From assembly GCA_934255545.1 (NCBI GenBank), contig CAKQOE010000050.1, forward strand, positions 1-13,581: a DNA stretch of 13,581 bases, given 5' to 3'. The position numbers were made by a program, and so were the translations under genes. Below the pieces are notes generated by a model that saw only the letters and a list, made by a program, of their open reading frames with translations, was not told the DNA's origin and ran no database searches. Of this stretch, positions 1 through 8,145 are shown in pieces (position 1 is the stretch's first letter; the number at the start of each line of letters is the position of its first letter). Origin of the DNA: an uncultured Clostridia bacterium. GTDB taxonomy: Bacteria > Bacillota > Clostridia > Peptostreptococcales > Anaerovoracaceae.

Positions 1-92
1 GCATATCCATTCTGCTCCGAGCTCCGCTTATCCGTATATCAGCCACCAGCATCAGCAATTTCACAATAATAAAAGTTGCAATAAAGTATACG
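1..92. other. Flank downstream of rimO, no supported gene
   Basis: This AT-rich stretch follows the rimO stop codon. I see no hairpin with a T-run on the minus strand, so transcription may continue into a further gene beyond the window edge. A short hydrophobic minus-strand frame is open here, but it has no credible start codon or ribosome binding site within the window. Confidence 0.4.
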
Positions 93-1430
93 TTATAATA
101 CCGCTTTTCCCGTCAGATCGTAGTCGAATGCGTCTGTGATCTCGACGTTTACGAATGTTCCCGTTTCGAGTTCAGCGTCTGATGTGAATATCACGCCGTC
201 GTCTATGTCAGGCGCATCGTATTCTGTCCTGCCCATATATGTACCGTCCTCGCAGTGTTCTTCTACGAGCACGCGGAGCGTGCGGCCTACTTTTGATATA
301 TTACAGCCGAGTGATATCTCGCGCTGTATAGCCATTATCTCATCACGGCGCTGCTCCTTTATCTCCTCGTCTACCTGATCCGGCATCTCTGCAGCAGGCG
401 TGCCCTCTTCGCGTGAGTACGCGAAAACTCCGAGTCTGTCGAATTTCTGCTCTTCTATAAAATCAGCAAGCTCGTTAAAGTCTTCATCAGTCTCACCCGG
501 AAACCCTGCTATAAATGTAGTTCTTATGTGCATGCCCGGTATGCGCTCGCGTAATTTCTTAAGAGTCGTCTTTATAGACTCAGAAGTAGAATGGCGGTTC
601 ATGTTAGTGAGTATCCTGTCGCTTATATGCTGCAGCGGGATATCTATGTATTTGCATATCTTTTCTTCTGACCTTATAGTCTCTATAAGCTCATCGGTTA
701 TGGAATCCTCATAGCAGTAAAGGAGCCTGATCCACTCTATGCCATCTACAGCGCAAAGTCCGTGAAGCAGCTCAGGCAGTGCGAGCCTGCCGTATATATC
801 TTTTCCGTATGCAGTGACATCCTGCGCTATGATCATGAGCTCCTTAGTGCCGCGCGCAGCAAGCATCTCAGCCTCTGCCTGTATATCTTCCATATGGCGG
901 CTCCTGTAGTGGCCTCTGATAGACGGGATTACGCAGTAAGAGCATACGTTGTCGCAGCCCTCTGCTATACGCAGGTACGCGCTCACGCTTCCGGCCTCTG
1001 TCAGTCTGTCAGGTATCTCGCAGTAAGACTGCGGAGCAGTCGTGTCGTATCTGAGACGGCCCTTAGTATCATGCTCTTTCAGTATCTCATTTATATGATC
1101 GTAATCATTTACACCGATAAGTATGTCAGCCTCAGGTATCTCATTGTAAAGCTCCTCTGAATATCTCTGCGCGAGACAGCCGGATACGACGAGCAGCTTG
1201 TCCTGTTTCCCGCCCGTTTCCTGATCCTGCTTGTACTGAGCCATTTCAAGTATAGTATCGATGGATTCCGTCTTTGCATCGTTTATAAATGCGCACGTAT
1301 TTACGATGATAGCGTCCGCATCCTCAGGCGAAGCCGCCATCGTGTGACCGCCCTTTTCGAGCAGCGCGGCCATGTTCTCCGAGTCAACAGTGTTCTTCGG
1401 ACATCCAAGTGTTTCTATAAATATCTTCAT
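93..1430 (-). CDS. rimO: Ribosomal protein S12 methylthiotransferase RimO
   Basis: Radical SAM enzyme predicted to add a methylthio group to the conserved aspartate of ribosomal protein S12 in the cytoplasm. The 445-residue length is normal for RimO. The N-terminal methylthiotransferase domain carries the three cluster cysteines C10 (in ETLGCPKN), C46 (in NTCAF) and C85 (in SGCLAQR). The radical SAM CxxxCxxC motif is C159, C163 and C166 (EGCDNVCSYC), followed by IPSIRG. A TRAM domain fills about residues 380-445, and its YDAPDIDDGVIF segment is typical of RimO rather than the tRNA enzyme MiaB. The start is supported by GGAG at 1441-1444, 10 bases upstream of the ATG. It lies 46 bases downstream of ftsK on the same strand and is probably the last visible gene of a uppP-ftsK-rimO operon. 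Nothing in the gene looks broken. Confidence 0.95.
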   Translation of the reverse strand: MKIFIETLGCPKNTVDSENMAALLEKGGHTMAASPEDADAIIVNTCAFINDAKTESIDTILEMAQYKQDQETGGKQDKLLVVSGCLAQRYSEELYNEIPEADILIGVNDYDHINEILKEHDTKGRLRYDTTAPQSYCEIPDRLTEAGSVSAYLRIAEGCDNVCSYCVIPSIRGHYRSRHMEDIQAEAEMLAARGTKELMIIAQDVTAYGKDIYGRLALPELLHGLCAVDGIEWIRLLYCYEDSITDELIETIRSEEKICKYIDIPLQHISDRILTNMNRHSTSESIKTTLKKLRERIPGMHIRTTFIAGFPGETDEDFNELADFIEEQKFDRLGVFAYSREEGTPAAEMPDQVDEEIKEQRRDEIMAIQREISLGCNISKVGRTLRVLVEEHCEDGTYMGRTEYDAPDIDDGVIFTSDAELETGTFVNVEITDAFDYDLTGKAVL

Positions 1431-1476
1431 TAATAATATTCTCCGTCTTTGTCCAAATATATTTCACAAGTTAATT

Positions 1477-4400
1477 TTATTCATCTGACGACAGCTCCGC
1501 TGTCCCGTAGTCATTGCTGAAAATGCTGTCCGGCTCTGTCATGATATCCTGCGCCGTGTCCGGTACGTCATCGTAATAGTATGATGATTCGTCGGGCAGG
1601 CTGGCGGAGCCGGCCGTGTTGTCAGGGGCTGGCTGGGCGGGCGGTGGCGACGACGCCGCAGCTTCTGCGTATGTTGGCTGCGGGGTCGTCGCAGGCTGCG
1701 CAGCGTTGGTGTATGGGGGCTGCGCGGCCGTCTCCGGTGGGGCGCCTGTGTATAGCGGGGGCGCCGTGTTTTGTACGCCCGGGGCGGAGGCAGCAGCGGG
1801 CGCAGCCTGCTGCTGCGCGTATTCTTCCTTTGACAGAAGAACTTTGCGCGGCTTGCTTCCCTCGCTCGGTCCTATTATCCCCCTCGCTTCCATTATATCT
1901 ATGAGGCGTCCTGCCCTGTTGTAGCCTATACGATAACGTCTCTGAAGCATCGATGCCGATGCCTGGCCTGATGTAACTACAAGCTCTATAGCCTCAGGAA
2001 GAAGCTCGTCCTCGTCTTCATCGCCGTCAGCGTTTACTTCAGGCATTACAGTATTTATAGCAGCCATTATCCTGCTTGCCTGATCATTTCCGTCAGACTG
2101 CTCTTTCCAGAAATCTATAACTGCTTCCACTTCATCATCAGTCACAAACGGTCCCTGAAGCCTCTCAGGCTGAGCCTTTCCGAGAGGATAGAACAGCATG
2201 TCTCCCTTTCCGACAAGCTTTTCCGCGCCTGCCCTGTCGAGTATCGTCCTCGAGTCTACCTGCGATGATACGGCAAACGCTATCCTTGACGGTATATTTG
2301 CCTTGATAAGTCCTGTTACAACGTCTACAGAAGGTCTCTGAGTAGCAACGACAAGATGCATGCCGGCAGCTCGCGCGAGCTGAGCCAGGCGGCATATAGA
2401 CTCTTCGACCTGCTTTGATGCCGCCATCATGAGGTCAGCCAGTTCGTCTATTATTATTACTATCTGCGGCAGCACATTTTCAGGCTTGCCTTCCTTTTCC
2501 ATTTTTTTATTATATTCTTCAAGCTTTCTTACAGACGTTTCAGCAAACTTTTTATATCTGTCGTTCATCTCCTGAACAGCCCACGCAAGAGCAGCGGCAG
2601 CCTTTGACGGATCTGTTACCACAGGTATGAGCATATGAGGTATACCGTTGTAATTTCCAAGCTCTACTACTTTAGGGTCGATAAGTATGAATTTTACTTC
2701 ATCAGGTGTAGATTTATAGATCATGCTTATGATGAGCGAGTTTATGCACACACTCTTTCCGGAACCTGTAGATCCGGCTATAAGAAGATGCGGCATTCCC
2801 TTCAGATCAGCTACAACATGATTTCCTGATATATCCTCTCCTACTACGAAGCTTATCTTTGACTTTGAATTTTCAAACTCAGGCGATTCTACCATCTCAC
2901 GCATGGTAACCGTGCTGGAGCTTTCGTTTTCAACTTCTATACCTACTGCAGCCTTGCCGGGTATAGGTGCCTCTATCCTGAGGCTCTTCGCTTCAAGATT
3001 AAGGGCAATATCATCAGCGAGCTTCGTTATGCTGTTGACTTTTACGCCCGTAGCAGGCTGTATCTCATATCTTGTTACGGATGGTCCTTTTTTTACGTCT
3101 ATGACACGCGCATTAACACCGAAATCATGGAGCACCTGCTCAAGCCTTGCCGCCTTTGCAGCCAGCTCCTTCTGCTCGTTGCGGTTTATCTTGCGCTCAG
3201 ACGCATGCAGAAGCGATATCGGAGGCAGCTTGTATTCTTTTTTAGCAGGCGGCTGCGCACTCTGAAGGCTCGCGCTTATGTCAGCCGCTCCCTGAGCCGC
3301 GGCTGCTCTCATCTGTCCTCGCGTCATCTGCTGCGGAACAGGAACAGGCGCTGCCTGATCTGCTGCATTGCTTTCGCTGTATCTCTGCTGTGGCTGTTCA
3401 TCAGCAGCCGTTTCTGCAGTGTATATACTATTGTTTTTATTTTCATCATCAACTGATGCATCATATCCGGATGCATCAGCAATATTTTCATCAAGCCATG
3501 AATCAAAGCTGTCTTCATCAGCAAAGGCAGCGGCATCGTTTTTCTCTTCTGCATTTTCTTCCATATTAGGAATATTTTTTATCTCATAGAAGAAATCTGC
3601 CGCTTTATAGCTGTTGAGCTCGTCATCATCAGGATAATAAACACCGTCTGAGCTTCCGCCGCCGAATATCTCATCATCGCTCATATAGTTCATTATGCGT
3701 CGCTGATTATCCGGCAGATCACTGAAAAGATCGCGCGTCGGAGCGCTGTTCCTGAAAAGGCCTGCTCCCTTTATCCTGAGATTTGCAAAAGGTGACGCAG
3801 ACTGTTCGGATCCTTCAGTGGCAGGAGCATCATTAAATACTGATCTTAAACCGTCATTTTTTTCAGCTTCAGCTCTGTCAGAAATGACAGGACCTGTGCT
3901 TGATATCGATTTGCTGTCTGTATCCCGCGCTGCATCATCATACTCAGTTTTACGTGGTGCAGCTGTGCTTTTCGCAGATTTTTTACCGAATAATCCGGCA
4001 AATATCCCTCCGCTGCGTTCATCCGGCGCTTCTTTTGTGCTTGCAGAGGTATTATCAGCCGGGACGGCTGCTGCATTTGATATTTTTCTGTTAGTTTTTT
4101 CTTCAGCACCATTTCCATCAGGAAGCTGATATACATCGTTTTCCTGTTCTTCGTACGCTCTCTGGCGTTCTATGAGTTTGTTGTTGCGTTTTTCTCTGAG
4201 TCCGTCAAAGAATACGGAAACAGGTGTATCTGCTATGACTATAACGCACACGGCAGCGACCGCTATACCTGCTATGACAAGTCCTGTCGTGCCGATTCCT
4301 GCGGCTGTGACTCTTCCTACTGCCATGCCAACTGCGCCTGCGCTTTTGAGTCCGGATCCTTCATAAAACGAATCCTTCATAAACTTCATCCATGGCTGTG

Positions 4401-4896
4401 TCGTTCCTGCCTTAATATACCTTGCTGAGTTAAGCATGGCTATATCTATGTAAAGAAGGACTGAAAAAAATACTGAACGTGAATTTACATGTGCCATACG
4501 GTCCATAAGTATAAGGAGCGCATATATAATAAGGAAGAAAGGCAGTATATAAGCAACAAGTCCAAACAGTCCCTCGAGTACCATGGAAAATATTTCCCCG
4601 AATTCACCGGTAGCTTCTGTCATAAGCGAGGCAAGAAGAAATATACCTAACGCTACCATAAATATAGCTACGATCTCATCTCGCATGCGGCTTCCTGCCG
4701 GATTTTTTTTAGGCTTTTTACCGGATGAAGCTGATCCGGACGCTGCAGATCTTTTACTGCCTGAAGCGCCTGCTGAATTTTTTCTGGCTGAACCGGTAGA
4801 GTCAGTGCTTTTTTTTGCGCCTGATGAGCTGTTCTTTCTGCTTCCCCGGGAAGCTGCAGATCTGTTTTTGCTGTTATTTTCTTTTTTGCCTGCCAT
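1477..4896 (-). CDS. ftsK: DNA translocase FtsK/SpoIIIE family
   Basis: Membrane-anchored, ATP-driven double-stranded DNA pump, expected at the division septum for chromosome segregation. From the chosen start (1139 residues): a Lys/Ser/Ala-rich basic tail (1-72), hydrophobic membrane segments near 74-92, 109-131, 141-156 and 204-222, an acidic low-complexity linker (about 230-550), then the motor. Walker A is GSTGSGKS at 708-715, with the lysine at 714. Walker B is DELADLM at 817-823. The DNA-reading gamma winged helix (QRRYRIGYNRAGRLID, then GPSEGSKPRKVL) covers about 965-1020. Unusually, about 120 further residues follow, rich in Pro, Ala, Gln and Thr. An ATG at 4914 is in frame but lies directly against the AGGAGGG at 4904-4910, which is well placed for the ATG at 4896, so the shorter start is preferred. 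It is 40 bases from uppP and 46 from rimO. The sequence does not settle whether the role is FtsK-like or SpoIIIE-like. Confidence 0.93.
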   Translation of the reverse strand: MAGKKENNSKNRSAASRGSRKNSSSGAKKSTDSTGSARKNSAGASGSKRSAASGSASSGKKPKKNPAGSRMRDEIVAIFMVALGIFLLASLMTEATGEFGEIFSMVLEGLFGLVAYILPFFLIIYALLILMDRMAHVNSRSVFFSVLLYIDIAMLNSARYIKAGTTQPWMKFMKDSFYEGSGLKSAGAVGMAVGRVTAAGIGTTGLVIAGIAVAAVCVIVIADTPVSVFFDGLREKRNNKLIERQRAYEEQENDVYQLPDGNGAEEKTNRKISNAAAVPADNTSASTKEAPDERSGGIFAGLFGKKSAKSTAAPRKTEYDDAARDTDSKSISSTGPVISDRAEAEKNDGLRSVFNDAPATEGSEQSASPFANLRIKGAGLFRNSAPTRDLFSDLPDNQRRIMNYMSDDEIFGGGSSDGVYYPDDDELNSYKAADFFYEIKNIPNMEENAEEKNDAAAFADEDSFDSWLDENIADASGYDASVDDENKNNSIYTAETAADEQPQQRYSESNAADQAAPVPVPQQMTRGQMRAAAAQGAADISASLQSAQPPAKKEYKLPPISLLHASERKINRNEQKELAAKAARLEQVLHDFGVNARVIDVKKGPSVTRYEIQPATGVKVNSITKLADDIALNLEAKSLRIEAPIPGKAAVGIEVENESSSTVTMREMVESPEFENSKSKISFVVGEDISGNHVVADLKGMPHLLIAGSTGSGKSVCINSLIISMIYKSTPDEVKFILIDPKVVELGNYNGIPHMLIPVVTDPSKAAAALAWAVQEMNDRYKKFAETSVRKLEEYNKKMEKEGKPENVLPQIVIIIDELADLMMAASKQVEESICRLAQLARAAGMHLVVATQRPSVDVVTGLIKANIPSRIAFAVSSQVDSRTILDRAGAEKLVGKGDMLFYPLGKAQPERLQGPFVTDDEVEAVIDFWKEQSDGNDQASRIMAAINTVMPEVNADGDEDEDELLPEAIELVVTSGQASASMLQRRYRIGYNRAGRLIDIMEARGIIGPSEGSKPRKVLLSKEEYAQQQAAPAAASAPGVQNTAPPLYTGAPPETAAQPPYTNAAQPATTPQPTYAEAAASSPPPAQPAPDNTAGSASLPDESSYYYDDVPDTAQDIMTEPDSIFSNDYGTAELSSDE

Positions 4897-4903
4897 TTTT
4901 CTT

Positions 4904-4910
4904 CCCTCCT
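4904..4910 (-). promoter_or_regulatory. Ribosome binding site deciding the ftsK start
   Basis: On the minus strand this reads AGGAGGG, a near-perfect Shine-Dalgarno sequence 7 bases before the ATG at 4896. The alternative upstream ATG at 4914 sits immediately before it and has no site of its own, which argues for the shorter protein. Confidence 0.75.
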
Positions 4911-4936
4911 GCATTTAAATGTATCTTATCCGAAAA

Positions 4937-5776
4937 TTAAGCTGCGATACTGTATATGATGAGCGCAGCACCTGCGATCCATGTATATACTGAGAAGTAC
5001 ATGAGCTTTTTGTTTGTTACAGCCTTTATCATGACTTTTATAGCTGCATAGCCTGAAACTGCCGCCACTGCGACTCCTGCGAGCATTACTCCGAGGCTCA
5101 TGCCTGTGCCGTCAGACACTGATCTTACAGCGTCAGGAACTTCAAGCAGAAATGCGCCGAGCACTGACGGGATAGAGATAAGGAATGCGTATCTTACAGC
5201 AAACGCTCTGTCGAACTTGCATGCGAGTCCGCCGATCATAGTAGCGCCTGATCTTGATATACCGGGCATGATAGCTACTGACTGACAAAGACCGATGAAA
5301 AACGCGTTTCTGAAATTCATATCTTTGATAGTCCTTTTACCGCCGCCGTATCTTTCTGCAAAGAAAAGGCCGCAGCCTGTTATTATCAGGCATACTCCGA
5401 TAACTGTCATCCTGGCGTAAAGGCTTTCAAAGAAGTCATTTAAAAGCAGGCCTATGATAGCTGTAGGAACTGATGCCGTGATTATCATAAATCCGAGCTT
5501 TCTCGTGTCGTTTTTGTTTACCTGCACGCCCTGACCTGTGCATACGTCTTTGATAGTTGCGAAAAGTTCCTTTACAAGGTCAACTATATCCTTCCAGTAA
5601 ACCACGAATATCGCTACAAGTGTACCGAAATGGAGCATTACGGTAAACGTGAGAACATTGCTGCCGTCTATACCGAATATGTACTGAAGCGCAGCAAGAT
5701 GACCGGAACTGCTGATCGGCAGAAATTCCGCAAGTCCCTGTACGAGACCTAAGATAAGTGATTCTAATAATGTCAT
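4937..5776 (-). CDS. uppP: Undecaprenyl-diphosphate phosphatase UppP (BacA)
   Basis: Integral membrane enzyme that removes a phosphate from undecaprenyl diphosphate, recycling the lipid carrier for peptidoglycan and other wall polymers. Loss or excess of family members alters bacitracin sensitivity. The 279-residue length fits the family. The first signature is QGLAEFLPISSSGHL (residues 13-27), with E17 and H26. Position 13 is Gln, where E. coli has Glu, a common variant of the (E/Q)xxxE motif. The second signature is PGISRSG at 171-177, with R175. Several hydrophobic helices fill the rest. An in-frame ATG at 5791 has no ribosome binding site. The ATG at 5776 follows GGGGGA with 8 bases between and gives the usual family N-terminus (MTLLESLILGLVQG). 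It is the first gene of the minus-strand block and diverges from asd, which feeds diaminopimelate synthesis. Confidence 0.95.
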   Translation of the reverse strand: MTLLESLILGLVQGLAEFLPISSSGHLAALQYIFGIDGSNVLTFTVMLHFGTLVAIFVVYWKDIVDLVKELFATIKDVCTGQGVQVNKNDTRKLGFMIITASVPTAIIGLLLNDFFESLYARMTVIGVCLIITGCGLFFAERYGGGKRTIKDMNFRNAFFIGLCQSVAIMPGISRSGATMIGGLACKFDRAFAVRYAFLISIPSVLGAFLLEVPDAVRSVSDGTGMSLGVMLAGVAVAAVSGYAAIKVMIKAVTNKKLMYFSVYTWIAGAALIIYSIAA

Positions 5777-5828
5777 TTCTGTTTCCCCCATTTGATTAAA
5801 AATTCTTACAGGTGTTAATTTTTTCTAC

Positions 5829-5839
5829 ATTATATTATA
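5829..5839 (-). promoter_or_regulatory. Candidate -10 region for the uppP operon
   Basis: The minus strand shows two overlapping TATAAT hexamers (5839-5834 and 5834-5829), about 50 bases before the uppP start. No good -35 hexamer lies 16-18 bases upstream, because that space is occupied by the GC-rich hairpin at 5844-5862. The match could be chance in AT-rich DNA. Confidence 0.3.
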
Positions 5840-5843
5840 CGGC

Positions 5844-5862
5844 AGCGCGGACGGGCCGCGCT
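5844..5862. repeat. GC-rich hairpin upstream of uppP
   Basis: The arms AGCGCGG (5844-5850) and CCGCGCT (5856-5862) are perfect inverted complements of 7 bases around a 5-base loop. No T-run follows on either strand, so it is not a standard terminator. It sits where the -35 region of the uppP promoter would be expected. Confidence 0.5.
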
Positions 5863-5949
5863 TACGTAACCTGTTTATTCTATCATAATTAATGTGTCAG
5901 AAAAACCACAAATATGCTGCTTATACAGAATAATTCCCAAAAATCTGTT

Positions 5950-5965
5950 CGTCGGCCGGCCGACG
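5950..5965. repeat. 16-base perfect GC palindrome
   Basis: CGTCGGCCGGCCGACG is its own reverse complement and stands out in very AT-rich surroundings midway between the divergent genes uppP and asd. No T-run follows. Such a site could bind a dimeric regulator or form a cruciform, but nothing in the sequence identifies a partner. Confidence 0.5.
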
Positions 5966-6086
5966 CTGTCATTGTATTATTTATTACGCGTATTATGCAC
6001 TGTACTACATACTGTATACTTGAAAAATAATACAATTTATCGGGTATTTTTTTATTTTACGTATAAACAACTTCGACAAAATAGTA

Positions 6087-6092
6087 TATAAT
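6087..6092 (+). promoter_or_regulatory. Candidate -10 box for asd
   Basis: A perfect TATAAT lies 89 bases before the asd ATG. The hexamers 16-18 bases upstream do not resemble TTGACA (TTCGAC at 6072-6077 is too close), so this is only a candidate. It would give a leader of roughly 80 bases. Confidence 0.35.
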
Positions 6093-6166
6093 AGTACGAA
6101 AATTCAACCCAAAATGACGCGGAACATTTCTGCACATTTTCAGAATTTGTGAATATTAATTATTAT

Positions 6167-6171
6167 GGAGG
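6167..6171 (+). promoter_or_regulatory. Ribosome binding site deciding the asd start
   Basis: GGAGG with 10 bases to the ATG at 6182. A longer in-frame reading from GTG at 6149 would begin before this site, would have no site of its own, and would add 11 residues not expected in the family. Confidence 0.75.
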
Positions 6172-6181
6172 ACTATTTATC

Positions 6182-7174
6182 ATGAAAAAGCCAAATTTAG
6201 CCATTGTCGGAGCAAGCGGTCTCGTTGGACGCACGTTCCTCAAGGTACTTGAAGAAAGAGATTTTCCATTTGAAAACATCTATATGATGTCATCGTACCG
6301 CTCTGCGGGCAAGACAGTTACATTCAAAGGAAAGGATTATGTTCTTGAAGAGCTTACTGAGCATTCATTCGATAAGCCTATCGATATCGCGCTCTTCTCT
6401 GCAGGCGGATCTACAAGCGAAAAGTTTGCTCCTGTAGCAGCTGCACACGGATGCACAGTTGTAGATAACAGCAGCGCCTGGAGAATGGATCCTGAAGTTC
6501 CGCTGGTAGTTCCTGAAGTAAATCCACAGGATATCGACTGGAACAAAGGCATCATCGCAAACCCTAACTGCTCTACCATTCAGGCTATGGTAGCGCTGAA
6601 ACCACTCCATGATAAATATAAGATAAAGCGTATAGTATACTCAACATACCAGGCAGTTTCAGGCTCAGGTCTGAAGGGAATCAAGGACCTTGAAGAAGGT
6701 CTCAAGGGCAATGACATCATGACTGCATACCCTCACCCTATCGCAAACAACTGTCTGCCTCACATCGACGTATTCCTTGATAACGGATACACTAAGGAAG
6801 AAATGAAGATGATAAACGAGACTCATAAGATCCTCGGTGATGACAGCATAAAGGTAACTGCTACTACTGTAAGAGTTCCTGTTTTTGCATGCCACAGCGA
6901 GAGCATCAATCTTGAGTTTGAGAAGCCTTTCGATCTCGACGAGCTCAAGCAGGATCTCGCAAGCTTCCCTGGGCTCAACCTTATGGATGATCCTGCAAAC
7001 AACGTTTATCCTCTCGCTCGTGATATCGAGGGCAAAGATGATGTATACGTAGGACGCGTAAGAAGAGACTTCAGCGTTGAGAACGGCGTAAATCTCTGGG
7101 TAGTAGCTGATAATATCCGTAAGGGCGCTGCCACAAACGCTGTACAGATCGCTGAATTATTACTCGAACGCTGA
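6182..7174 (+). CDS. asd: Aspartate-semialdehyde dehydrogenase
   Basis: Cytoplasmic NADPH-dependent enzyme that reduces L-aspartyl-4-phosphate to aspartate semialdehyde, the branch-point precursor for diaminopimelate/lysine and for threonine and methionine. The 330-residue length is normal. The N-terminal dinucleotide-binding loop is GASGLVG (10-16). The catalytic cysteine is C130 in NPNCSTIQ, and the conserved SGSGLKG stretch follows. The active-site histidine is H238 in RVPVFACHSE, with a conserved arginine seven residues before it. The start at 6182 is chosen for the GGAGG at 6167-6171 and for the family-typical N-terminus. It opens the plus-strand lysine cluster. dapA follows after 44 bases with no terminator, so the two are probably co-transcribed. 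Confidence 0.96.
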   Translation: MKKPNLAIVGASGLVGRTFLKVLEERDFPFENIYMMSSYRSAGKTVTFKGKDYVLEELTEHSFDKPIDIALFSAGGSTSEKFAPVAAAHGCTVVDNSSAWRMDPEVPLVVPEVNPQDIDWNKGIIANPNCSTIQAMVALKPLHDKYKIKRIVYSTYQAVSGSGLKGIKDLEEGLKGNDIMTAYPHPIANNCLPHIDVFLDNGYTKEEMKMINETHKILGDDSIKVTATTVRVPVFACHSESINLEFEKPFDLDELKQDLASFPGLNLMDDPANNVYPLARDIEGKDDVYVGRVRRDFSVENGVNLWVVADNIRKGAATNAVQIAELLLER

Positions 7175-7218
7175 TCTTACTACTGACACAGTTATGAAGA
7201 TTTAAGGAGGAAATTTTA

Positions 7219-8097
7219 ATGGCAGTTTTTACAGGTGCAGGTGTTGCGCTCGTAACTCCGTTCAAGAACGGAAAAGTTGATTTTGATAATTACGGCGAGC
7301 TGATAGAATGGCAGATCGCTGAGGGAACAGACGCTATAATCTCATGCGGCACGACAGGCGAAGCTTCGACTATGACTGACGCTGAGCAGATAGAGGTCGT
7401 TGAGTACGCTGTAAACAAGGTAAATGGCCGTGTTCCTGTTATCGCCGGAGCAGGCAGCAATGATACGGCTCACGGTGTTGCTCTTTCAAAGGAGCTCGAA
7501 AGAGTCGGAGCTGACGCTCTCCTTCATGTAACGCCTTATTACAACAAGTGCACACAGAAGGGTTACATACAGCATATGACAGCTATGGCTGACAATGTAA
7601 ACATTCCTATCATACTCTACTCTGTAAAGAGCAGAACAGGAGTAAACGTTCTTCCTAAAACAGCTCTTGAGCTTTCAAAGCATCCTAATATCGTAGGTCT
7701 TAAGGAAGCAAGCGGCGATATATCGCAGTGCGCTGAGATGTGCAGACTCGTTCCTGACGATTTTGCAATATACTCAGGAAATGACGACATGGTAGTTCCT
7801 CTGCTCGCTTTAGGCGGCAAGGGAGTTATCTCCGTGCTTTCAAACGTTGCGCCTAAAGACACTCACGATATGGTCGCAAAGTTCTTTGATGGTGATATCG
7901 CAGGCTCAAGAAAGATACAGCTCGACGCAAAGCCTCTCATAGACGCACTTTTCGCTGAAGTAAACCCTATCCCGGTCAAGGCTGCTCTTGAGATCATGGG
8001 CAAGTCAAAGATGGAATTCAGACTTCCGCTGTGCGAGCCTGAGGATGCTACTGTTGAGCTCTTAAGAAAAGAGCTTAAGGCTTACGGTATCATCTAA
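7219..8097 (+). CDS. dapA: 4-hydroxy-tetrahydrodipicolinate synthase
   Basis: Class I aldolase that condenses pyruvate with aspartate semialdehyde, the first committed step to diaminopimelate and lysine. The 292 residues form one (beta/alpha)8 barrel of normal family length. The Schiff-base lysine is K162 in GLKEASGD. The other catalytic residues are the threonines T45/T46 (GTTGEAS), the tyrosine pair Y107/Y108 (TPYYNK) and Y134. The usual YNVPxRTG segment reads YSVKSRTG here (134-141); the tyrosine and arginine are kept but the Asn and Pro are replaced. The start follows AAGGAGG at 7204-7210 with 8 bases between. It is 44 bases downstream of asd, its substrate supplier. It could in principle be another member of the DapA/NanA family, but the lysine-gene context makes DapA by far the best call. 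Confidence 0.95.
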   Translation: MAVFTGAGVALVTPFKNGKVDFDNYGELIEWQIAEGTDAIISCGTTGEASTMTDAEQIEVVEYAVNKVNGRVPVIAGAGSNDTAHGVALSKELERVGADALLHVTPYYNKCTQKGYIQHMTAMADNVNIPIILYSVKSRTGVNVLPKTALELSKHPNIVGLKEASGDISQCAEMCRLVPDDFAIYSGNDDMVVPLLALGGKGVISVLSNVAPKDTHDMVAKFFDGDIAGSRKIQLDAKPLIDALFAEVNPIPVKAALEIMGKSKMEFRLPLCEPEDATVELLRKELKAYGII

Positions 8098-8128
8098 TAG
8101 ATACAAATAATACAAAGATGTAACGCTG

Positions 8129-8145
8129 CGCCGACCCGGCCGGCG
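8129..8145. repeat. GC-rich inverted repeat after dapA
   Basis: CGCCG (8129-8133) and CGGCG (8141-8145) can pair around a 7-base loop. The region shares the 8-mer CGGCCGGC with the palindrome at 5950-5965. No T-run follows, so it is not a canonical terminator. Confidence 0.35.

Larger units (their letters stand above)
5792..6181. other. Divergent intergenic region between uppP and asd
   Basis: This gene-free, strongly AT-rich stretch must hold the promoters for both directions. It contains TATAAT-like boxes facing each way, two short GC-rich inverted repeats and a T-rich segment near 6045-6057. I looked for the conserved parts of a lysine riboswitch and for a T-box and found neither. A plus-strand open frame at 5894-6091 has no ribosome binding site and no recognisable protein features, and I do not call it. 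Confidence 0.6.

Noticed and set aside
1..77. Short hydrophobic minus-strand open frame after rimO that might start a membrane protein
   Set aside because: It has only a GTG candidate start, no ribosome binding site, and too few residues before the window edge to recognise a family.
1581..1924. Two plus-strand open frames opposite the 3' end of ftsK
   Set aside because: They arise from the GC-rich Pro/Ala tail codons read backwards; the translations are Arg/Ala/Gly-rich and have no plausible function.
4897..4914. Upstream ATG for ftsK giving six extra residues
   Set aside because: It has no ribosome site of its own and lies against the strong AGGAGGG that serves the ATG at 4896.
6020..6058. 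T-rich stretch after an A-rich arm that could look like a terminator in the divergent region
   Set aside because: The possible stem is AT-only and imperfect, and no gene reads into it on the plus strand.
5880..6181. Possible lysine riboswitch or T-box leader ahead of asd
   Set aside because: None of the conserved core segments of either element could be found, and the candidate leader after the -10 box is only about 80 bases.
8057..8075. 7-base hairpin (AGCTCTT/AAGAGCT) at the end of dapA
   Set aside because: It lies inside the conserved coding end of dapA and has no T-run, so it is not a terminator.
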